A stretch of 49,957 nt of DNA, taken from contig JAISIA010000061.1 in assembly GCA_031262295.1 (NCBI GenBank), forward strand, positions 1-49,957. The letters are read 5' to 3'. The position numbers and the translations under genes were made by a program. Source of the DNA: Bacteroidales bacterium (GTDB lineage: Bacteria; Bacteroidota; Bacteroidia; Bacteroidales; P3). The notes under the pieces were generated by a model, which worked only from the letters and a program-made list of their open reading frames with translations, had not been told where the DNA came from and made no database searches. This document shows, piece by piece, positions 43,988 through 49,957 of the stretch (within the stretch, counting starts at the first letter, position 1; the number at the start of each line of letters is the position of its first letter).

Positions 43988-45343
43988 TTATCTAAACATA
44001 TATTCCAATCCAATTGAAAGTCCTAAGGATATTGGTTTATTATTATCAAAGAAATTTATGCTTCCTTGTGTGCCCTGCAATCCACCTGCATATAAACCAT
44101 TTGGATATACATCGTCAAATGAAATATAATTATTAAAATAATAATAACTTGCAAAAGGAGCAATGTTTATCTTTAAATTATTAAATGCAATTAGAGAAAA
44201 TTCTACACCTAAGCGTAAAGCTCCATTTAAACTATTAAAAAAATAATCGCTTGTTTTGCTTGAAATATTTTCTAATGTCCAATTTTTTGTTCCTTCTATA
44301 AGTAAATTAGTATTGTGATTTAAAAAACAATTAAACCACATTCTTCTATACTTATATATATTAAAATTTATATTTAATGGAATACCTAAATAATTAACCT
44401 TATAATAATCTATAACACGTTCTTTATCTATTGTATTTTGTAGCATTTCATAATAATTCAACTCCCAATAGGATAATCCTAACCCTATTTTAAATCTTCC
44501 AAAAGTAAAGGCAGGTAAAAAAGATAATTCATAATTGCTTTTATTTGCCGAAGTAATTCGCACATAATCAAAAATAGGCTTTATCTCACTGAAAAAAGTT
44601 TTAGTATTTATACTTACTTCCAAAGAAAAAAAATTTTTTCTTGGCTCAATTTCCTTTTCCTGATTTAATATAGTTTCATTTGATGTATGTTTTGTTTTAT
44701 TTTTTCTATTATAAAGATGCTCTATTCCGATTGAAAGTCCTAAGGAAAAAGGAGAAATTTCTTCTTTTAAGAAGTTATTTGTTTTTTTATTTGTTGATAA
44801 ACTGCTTAAAGCCCCATAATTTACAAAAGGAGAAAGATTAATTTTTGTACTATTTGATACCAATAAAGAAAATTCAACACCTACGCTAAGTGAAAGCCCA
44901 ATAGGAAATTTATAATCCACCGATAAAGCCCTACCATCAAATATGGTATTATCATAAGAGAGACTACTAACAGAAGAATTAATATTTAGTTTGCCAAAGA
45001 AATTTAACCATAGTCTATTATTGTTATAGCCATTATACTTAAAAACAATTGGAATACTTACAATTTGGGATGCATAATAAGCAATATTATCAATATGTGA
45101 AAATGCTGGTAAAGACCATTTCATATTTGTAAAAGATAATCCCACTCCAAAATAGAGTCTATCAATATTTAGATATGGAATTATGGAGACTTCAAAATCG
45201 GCAGTAGAGATAAAATTTCGTGGAGTATAGAAGAATTGTTTTTTATTAATGCTTGTCTCTAATGAATATTGCCTTTCATTTTGTGCAAAGGATGTTATTG
45301 AAAAAGAAATTAAAAAAACTGAAATTAAAAGAAACTTTTTCAT
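43988..45343 (-). CDS. Outer-membrane protein with two tandem barrel domains
   Basis: A 451-residue protein with a signal peptide (MKKFLLISVFLISFSITSFAQ). It holds two copies of the same roughly 200-residue barrel unit. Copy 1 (about 26-212) runs from YSLETSINKKQFF over EVSIIPYLNIDRLYFGVGLSF to SPFSLGLSIGIEHLY. Copy 2 (about 238-451) runs from FSLEVSINTKTFF over ELSFLPAFTFGRFKIGLGLSY to KPISLGLSIGLEYMFR, ending in the aromatic-Arg end of barrels. A 25-residue polar linker joins them. The same unit stands alone in the next gene upstream. Two small barrels in one chain, or one larger barrel, are both possible. Confidence 0.75.
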   Translation of the reverse strand: MKKFLLISVFLISFSITSFAQNERQYSLETSINKKQFFYTPRNFISTADFEVSIIPYLNIDRLYFGVGLSFTNMKWSLPAFSHIDNIAYYASQIVSIPIVFKYNGYNNNRLWLNFFGKLNINSSVSSLSYDNTIFDGRALSVDYKFPIGLSLSVGVEFSLLVSNSTKINLSPFVNYGALSSLSTNKKTNNFLKEEISPFSLGLSIGIEHLYNRKNKTKHTSNETILNQEKEIEPRKNFFSLEVSINTKTFFSEIKPIFDYVRITSANKSNYELSFLPAFTFGRFKIGLGLSYWELNYYEMLQNTIDKERVIDYYKVNYLGIPLNINFNIYKYRRMWFNCFLNHNTNLLIEGTKNWTLENISSKTSDYFFNSLNGALRLGVEFSLIAFNNLKINIAPFASYYYFNNYISFDDVYPNGLYAGGLQGTQGSINFFDNNKPISLGLSIGLEYMFR

Positions 45344-45409
45344 GATTTATTATATTTTTCTTGTGTTTTACATTAAATATTTGTTTGATTTTTTTTCTTA
45401 GAATCTTTT

Positions 45410-46045
45410 TTACCTAAAAAGATATTCTACTCCAAAGGATAGTCCTAAGGAAAGACCATCTTCATTATAGTAATCTATATTTGTTTCTTTTTTAGATATT
45501 GCTTTTAATGGTCCATTATTAGTAATATGTATAAAAGAAGAAAGGTTAAATCTTAGATTATCTAATGCCATAATTGAAAGATTAACTCCTAATCGTTCTG
45601 AAAATATTGTCTTTGATAAATGCCATTTATTTGTTCCATAACGCAGCTCATGATAATAGTCATTCATATAAGCAGAATATAGGTTAGTGAAAATTAAAGA
45701 GGCAAAACAATCCCAAGAAATACGAGTATTCCTATAAAAAGTAAAGTGTAAGCTAAGAGGAAGATTCAAACAACTAACAAAGTATTTATTATATTTATTA
45801 CTAAAACCCCATTTGTCAGAATAAATATCATAGGACGAATTATAGGAATAGGAGAGACCAAGACTTATTTTAAATCTATTAATAGTATAAGAGGGCAAAA
45901 GACTAACTTCACAATTTTTTATAGTATTTGTAAATTTTGTCTTTGTAATGAAGTTTGCCGATAGTGAAAAATAATTTTCCTTTTGTGCAAAAGAGGTTAT
46001 TGCAAAGGAAAATAGGAATAAGGAAAGTAGTAATATTCTTTTCAT
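45410..46045 (-). CDS. Outer-membrane beta-barrel protein, single unit
   Basis: A 211-residue PorT-like barrel with a signal peptide (MKRILLLSLFLFSFAITSFAQ). Strands such as CEVSLLPSYTINRFKISLGLSY, LNLPLSLHFTFYRNTRISWDCF and GLSLGLSFGVEYLFR match each half of the double-barrel protein 66 bp downstream in position and in wording. The final Phe-Arg is like a barrel end signal. It is the first gene of the accessory cluster. Most likely the single ancestor or sister of the duplicated form. Confidence 0.75.
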   Translation of the reverse strand: MKRILLLSLFLFSFAITSFAQKENYFSLSANFITKTKFTNTIKNCEVSLLPSYTINRFKISLGLSYSYNSSYDIYSDKWGFSNKYNKYFVSCLNLPLSLHFTFYRNTRISWDCFASLIFTNLYSAYMNDYYHELRYGTNKWHLSKTIFSERLGVNLSIMALDNLRFNLSSFIHITNNGPLKAISKKETNIDYYNEDGLSLGLSFGVEYLFR

Positions 46046-46097
46046 AACTCATATATTTTATATTGTTAATATTAGTTTATCTATTACATTCTGCGGG

Positions 46098-46124
46098 CAA
46101 ATGTATAAAAATAATTAATACAAA
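46098..46124 (-). promoter_or_regulatory. Candidate promoter of the accessory cluster
   Basis: Minus-strand TTTG (46124-46121), 15 bp, TACATTTG (46105-46098). Good -7 box but the spacing is too short; weak. Confidence 0.3.
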
Positions 46125-46232
46125 AAAATAATTTAACATTTTTTAACATTTGGATTAAAGAAAGTTGGATTGATGAAAATATGTTAAAAAATAATAATTT
46201 TTATTTGTTTTTTCTATGTATTATTAAAAAAG

Positions 46233-46270
46233 AAAGGGCGTTTGGAATTTTCCTTACGCCCTTTTTATTG
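46233..46270 (-). terminator. secA terminator
   Basis: AAAGGGCGT (46233-46241) pairs with ACGCCCTTT (46256-46264). On the minus strand the stem is followed by TTCTTTTTT. It lies just after the secA stop. The stem is flanked by T-runs on both strands, but no gene ends against it from the left. Confidence 0.85.
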
Positions 46271-46285
46271 TTGAATTTTTATGTT

Positions 46286-49200
46286 CTATTCTGCATCTTT
46301 GCCATGACAATTCTTATATTTCTTGCCACTTCCACAAGGACATAAATCATTACGTCCTACTTTCTTTTCTACTTTAACAGGTTGATGATTTCTCTCTTGT
46401 GTATTTGGATTATTAGACTTTATGTCTTCTCTACCTGTTTTTAAGTTTCTATTATCCGACTTAGGCATTTGAGTTTCCTTAACCTCATCTTCACCTATTG
46501 GAAGAGAAGCTCTAAGAAGGAAAGATGTTATATCGCGATTGATTTGTTGAAGCATCTTTTCAAATAATCCAAAAGATTCCAACTTATATATTAGTAATGG
46601 ATCTTTTTGTTCGTATGATGCGTTCTGAACAGATTGTTTTAAATCGTCCATTTCCCTAAGATGTTCCTTCCAAGCATTGTCAATTATTCCCAATGTTATG
46701 CTTTTTTCTATTGAAAGAGCAATTTCTTTTCCGCCTGTCTTATATGATTTCTCAATAGGAGCGATTGCGTTTATTGTTTTTACTCCATCGGTTATAGGGA
46801 ATGCTATATTTTCGTAACGATAGTTTTTTGTTTCATATATATTCTTAACAAAAGGAAAAGCCTGTTGAGAAATACGAGTCATTCTTTCTTTGTATTTTTT
46901 ATATACATCATCGTATAGCTCTTGAGTAAGGGCATTTTTTCTTGCACCTAAGAATGTTCTTTCATCCTTAATTGGGCATTCCATACCTGTTAATGAGATA
47001 AACTCCATAACAAATCCTTCATAGTCGCTATTATTATGATATTCCATAACCACAGCTTCTATTGCATCAAACATCATATTTGATATATCTATCTCCAATT
47101 TGTCACCATAAAGTGCGTTTCTTCTTTTTGAATATATGACCTCTCTTTGATTGTTCATCACATCGTCATATTCCAACAAACGTTTTCTTGTTCCAAAGTT
47201 ATTTTCTTCAACTTTCTTCTGTGCCCTTTCAATACTCTTTGTCATCATTGAATGTTGAATAACTTCCCCTTCTTTTAATCCCATCCTATCCATTAGTTTT
47301 GACATCCTATCAGAACCAAATAAACGCATAAGATTATCTTCCAAAGAAACGAAAAATTGACTGCTTCCCGGATCTCCTTGTCTTCCTGCACGACCTCTTA
47401 ACTGGCGATCCACTCTTCGTGATTCGTGTCTTTCCGTTCCTATAATTGCTAAACCTCCTGCATCTTTAACGCCTTCTCCAAGTTTAATATCGGTTCCACG
47501 ACCTGCCATATTGGTTGCTATTGTAACAGTTTTGCTTTTTCCAGCTTGGGATACAATATCTGCTTCCTTTTTGTGGAGTTTCGCATTCAAAACTTGATGA
47601 GGAATTTTTCGCATAGTAAGCATCTTACTTAATAGTTCGGAATTTTCAACCGATGTTGTACCAACAAGGACTGGGCGATTTTCAGAAATTAGATGCTCAA
47701 TTTCTGCAATTACTGCATTGAATTTCTCCCTCTTTGTTCTATATATTAAGTCCTCATTATCTTCTCTTGCAATTGGACGATTTGTTGGTATAACTACAAC
47801 ATCTAATTTGTATATATTCCATAGCTCTCCTGCTTCTGTTTCTGCTGTTCCTGTCATACCAGCTAATTTACGATACATCCTAAAATAGTTTTGTAGGGTT
47901 ATTGTAGCATAAGTTTGTGTCGCAGCTTCAACTTTTACGTTTTCCTTTGCTTCAATTGCTTGGTGTATTCCGTCAGAATATCTTCTTCCTTCCATAATAC
48001 GACCTGTTTGTTCATCAACAATCTTTACCTGATTATTGACAACGACATATTCAATATCTTTTTCGTATAGGGTATATGCTTTTAGAAGTTGATTAATTGT
48101 GTGTACTCTGTCGGATTGTATTGCATAGTTTTGCATAATCTCATCTTTCTTTTGCGCCTTTTCTTCTGCTGAAAGAGTGCCTTCTTTTTCTAAGGCTGCA
48201 ATTTCTGATCCAACATCTGTAAGAAGATACATCTTTGGGTCTTCTCCTAACTTTGTTAGATAATCCATTCCATTATCTGTAAGCTCTATTGTATTTAATT
48301 TTTCATCTATTACAAAATACAAAGGGTCATCAATAATGTGCATCTCCCTACTTTGGTCTTGCATATATTGATTCTCAGTTTTGAGTAATATTGTCTTCAT
48401 TCCTTGTTCGCTAAGGAATTTTATTAGAGCCTTGTTTTTAGGTAATCCATGATGTGCTCTTAAAAGAAGAACTCCACCTTGTTTTTCCTCCTCTTGCGTT
48501 CTTTGAGAAGAAAGAAGTTTTTTTGCATCTGCTAAGATTTGTGTTACTAATGCTCTTTGTGCTTGATATAATTTTTCTATTACAGGCTTAAAACGATTAA
48601 ATTCTTGGTCGTCTCCCTTTGGTGTAGGACCAGAAATGATAAGCGGAGTCCTTGCATCGTCAATCAAAACTGAATCTACCTCATCCACTATTGCGTAGTT
48701 GTGCTTCCTTTGTACAATTTCATTGGGATTGCTACACATATTGTCTCTAAGATAATCAAATCCAAATTCATTATTTGTTCCGTATGTAATGTCAGCTTCA
48801 TAAGCTGCCCTTCTTGAATCGGAATGTGGTTCGTGTTTATCAATACAATCAACCCTCAATCCGTGAAATTCAAATAGCATACCCATCCATTCAGAGTCAC
48901 GTTTTGCTAAATAGTCATTGACAGTTACTACATGCACTCCTTTTGCTGGAAGAGCATTTAAATATAAAGGAAGTGTTGCAACAAGGGTTTTTCCTTCTCC
49001 TGTTGCCATTTCAGCAATTTTCCCTTGATGAAGAACGGTTCCTCCAATTAATTGCACATCGTAATGAACCATATCCCACTTTATCATTGAGCCTCCTGCC
49101 ATCCAAGAGTTGTCATAGTAAGCCTTATCACCAACAATATTTACATTGTCTTTCCGTGCTGCAAGCTCCCTGTCATAATCATTGGCACTTACTTCAACTT

Positions 49201-49579
49201 TTTCATTTAAGGCAAAACGTTTTGCTGTTTCCTTAACAACGGCAAAAGCCTCAGGAAGTATTTCATTTAAGACATTCTGAGTCTTATTATATATTGTGTT
49301 TTCTAATTCTTCTATACGATTATATAGGTTTTGTTTTTCCTCAATAGACATATCAATATCTTCCTCTATTGTTTCTTTTATGTCTTTTATTTGTTCTTCT
49401 TCTGAGGAAATTGCTTTGCTTATTATAGTTTTAAATTCAGTAGTCTTTGCTCTTAAAGCATCATTTGAAAGCAGTGTTATAGTTTCGTATGCCTTTAAAC
49501 ATTTATCCAAAATAGGTTTTAATTCTTTTAAGTCTCTTTGAGATTTATTACCAAATAGTGATGTAAGAAAATTTGCCAT
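46286..49579 (-). CDS. secA: Preprotein translocase ATPase SecA
   Basis: A 1097-residue motor protein that drives proteins through SecYEG. Walker A is in MATGEGKTL (191-199), the DEAD-type box is DEVDS (299-303) with the following [11 protein letters not shown], and the second ATPase domain has [13 protein letters not shown] and [14 protein letters not shown]. The C-terminal zinc motif [14 protein letters not shown] (SEC-C) binds SecB or lipids. It is about 200 residues longer than E. coli SecA; part lies as an insert around 330-480, usual in Bacteroidota. A -7 box TAATTTTG (49625-49618, minus) is 39 bp upstream. Confidence 0.97.
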   Translation of the reverse strand: MANFLTSLFGNKSQRDLKELKPILDKCLKAYETITLLSNDALRAKTTEFKTIISKAISSEEEQIKDIKETIEEDIDMSIEEKQNLYNRIEELENTIYNKTQNVLNEILPEAFAVVKETAKRFALNEKVEVSANDYDRELAARKDNVNIVGDKAYYDNSWMAGGSMIKWDMVHYDVQLIGGTVLHQGKIAEMATGEGKTLVATLPLYLNALPAKGVHVVTVNDYLAKRDSEWMGMLFEFHGLRVDCIDKHEPHSDSRRAAYEADITYGTNNEFGFDYLRDNMCSNPNEIVQRKHNYAIVDEVDSVLIDDARTPLIISGPTPKGDDQEFNRFKPVIEKLYQAQRALVTQILADAKKLLSSQRTQEEEKQGGVLLLRAHHGLPKNKALIKFLSEQGMKTILLKTENQYMQDQSREMHIIDDPLYFVIDEKLNTIELTDNGMDYLTKLGEDPKMYLLTDVGSEIAALEKEGTLSAEEKAQKKDEIMQNYAIQSDRVHTINQLLKAYTLYEKDIEYVVVNNQVKIVDEQTGRIMEGRRYSDGIHQAIEAKENVKVEAATQTYATITLQNYFRMYRKLAGMTGTAETEAGELWNIYKLDVVVIPTNRPIAREDNEDLIYRTKREKFNAVIAEIEHLISENRPVLVGTTSVENSELLSKMLTMRKIPHQVLNAKLHKKEADIVSQAGKSKTVTIATNMAGRGTDIKLGEGVKDAGGLAIIGTERHESRRVDRQLRGRAGRQGDPGSSQFFVSLEDNLMRLFGSDRMSKLMDRMGLKEGEVIQHSMMTKSIERAQKKVEENNFGTRKRLLEYDDVMNNQREVIYSKRRNALYGDKLEIDISNMMFDAIEAVVMEYHNNSDYEGFVMEFISLTGMECPIKDERTFLGARKNALTQELYDDVYKKYKERMTRISQQAFPFVKNIYETKNYRYENIAFPITDGVKTINAIAPIEKSYKTGGKEIALSIEKSITLGIIDNAWKEHLREMDDLKQSVQNASYEQKDPLLIYKLESFGLFEKMLQQINRDITSFLLRASLPIGEDEVKETQMPKSDNRNLKTGREDIKSNNPNTQERNHQPVKVEKKVGRNDLCPCGSGKKYKNCHGKDAE

Positions 49580-49617
49580 TTATTTAAAAATATTAAAAAT
49601 TAGTTTAATTAAAACTG

Positions 49618-49625
49618 CAAAATTA
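49618..49625 (-). promoter_or_regulatory. Candidate -7 box for secA
   Basis: TAATTTTG on the minus strand, 39 bp before the start codon. No clear -33 box. Confidence 0.35.
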
Positions 49626-49699
49626 ATATTTTATTGGCAGAAATTAACTTAAAAAAACAATTTAATAAAAATATTATTCCAAAATCACATAAAAATACT

Positions 49700-49957
49700 T
49701 CTAATAATAATAATTTAATAATTAACAATCAATTCCACAAATTAAAGACTTAAATCTTATCTTTTCAAAACAAATTTTTAACATTTTTTACCCTAAAAAT
49801 CACCAAATTTTAACATTTCTTTCATCAAAAAAACACAAAATTTGACGAATTTTTAACATTTCACTCAATTTTTGTCGGCAACCGACCTTTATTTTTCCTA
49901 ACGGAATTTCAGTTTTTCAAATTATTAATTATCAATACAATTCAAGCAAATTTTAAT
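49700..49957 (+). repeat. Intergenic element copy 7, cut by window end
   Basis: The TTAACATTT-rich left end of subfamily 2, almost identical to copy 6 from 49803 on, with its own hairpin cassette. It stops about 36 nt before the point in the element where copy 1 begins. Confidence 0.85.
49874..49906 (+). repeat. Double-hairpin cassette in copy 7
   Basis: GTCGG-CAA-CCGAC (49874-49886), CTTTA, TTCC-TAAC-GGAA (49895-49906). Same place in the element as in copy 6. Confidence 0.7.

Overview
The window looks like a chromosomal piece of an AT-rich, anaerobic member of the Bacteroidota, probably Bacteroidales. Core genes I sampled by hand are about one third GC. Many promoters fit the Bacteroidota pattern (TTTG or TTG, 18-20 bp, TAnnTTTG). 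The 29-residue basic ribosomal protein between HU and RNase G, the ruvX-def-TPR-lipoprotein order, the ~1100-residue SecA with a SEC-C tail and the PorT-like barrels all fit that phylum. Pyruvate:ferredoxin oxidoreductase, an Rnf subunit and a CoA-transferase/hydrolase suggest fermentative anaerobic life.

Layout. 1-713 holds a partial intergenic element and the HU promoter. 714-6177 (+): HU, bS22-like protein, RNase G, UDP-GlcNAc 2-epimerase, prenyl synthase, ClpP and a SpoU methyltransferase. 6776-7543 (-): an alpha/beta hydrolase. 7683-10558 (+): RnfA, a degenerate nucleotidyltransferase-like protein and two glycosyltransferases. 10770-14330 (+): NifJ with a clear terminator. 24105-14708 (-): a ten-gene housekeeping operon (rbfA, LolC/E-type permease, cysS, M28 enzyme, Rieske-like lipoprotein, lpxK, pnp, NIF3, zinc-ribbon protein, pyrC). 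24990-32023 (+): guaB, two parvulin chaperones, MoxR and a secreted protein. 33105-40768 (+): yidC, a tandem pair of nhaD antiporters, a CoA-transferase, ruvX, def and a TPR lipoprotein. 46045-41772 (-): six unrecognised, very AT-rich genes for barrel, lipoprotein, membrane and secreted proteins. 49579-46286 (-): secA.

The most unusual feature is a dispersed intergenic element of about 0.53-0.6 kb. Four copies are near complete (6180-6708, 24270-24850, 32140-32730, 40812-41400), two are cut by the window ends (1-324, 49700-49957) and one is degenerate (14395-14700). Every copy that retains the promoter end has the same order: a perfect 9-bp dyad (TTAACATTT, 8 nt, AAATGTTAA), 29-31 bp, a Bacteroidota promoter with exactly 20 bp between TTTG and TATCTTTG, a TTGCC/GGCAA dyad over the -7 box, and then, in the direction of transcription, an array of units at exact 21-bp spacing carrying AAAACnnnGTTTT dyads. 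Three of these promoters point at the 3' end of a convergent gene, so they have no mRNA to serve. The two ends of the element exist in two matched subfamilies with their own inverted repeats. A separate double-hairpin cassette is inserted at varying places. I do not recognise this family. It could be a family of small-RNA genes, a non-autonomous mobile element, or a nucleoid/regulator-binding array. The HU promoter shares its core sequence and the 30-bp dyad.

No rRNA, tRNA, CRISPR array, insertion sequence or prophage was found. One 30-residue remnant resembles the start of KilA-N-domain proteins. Both window ends fall inside the repeat, which suggests that the window is a whole contig broken at repeats.
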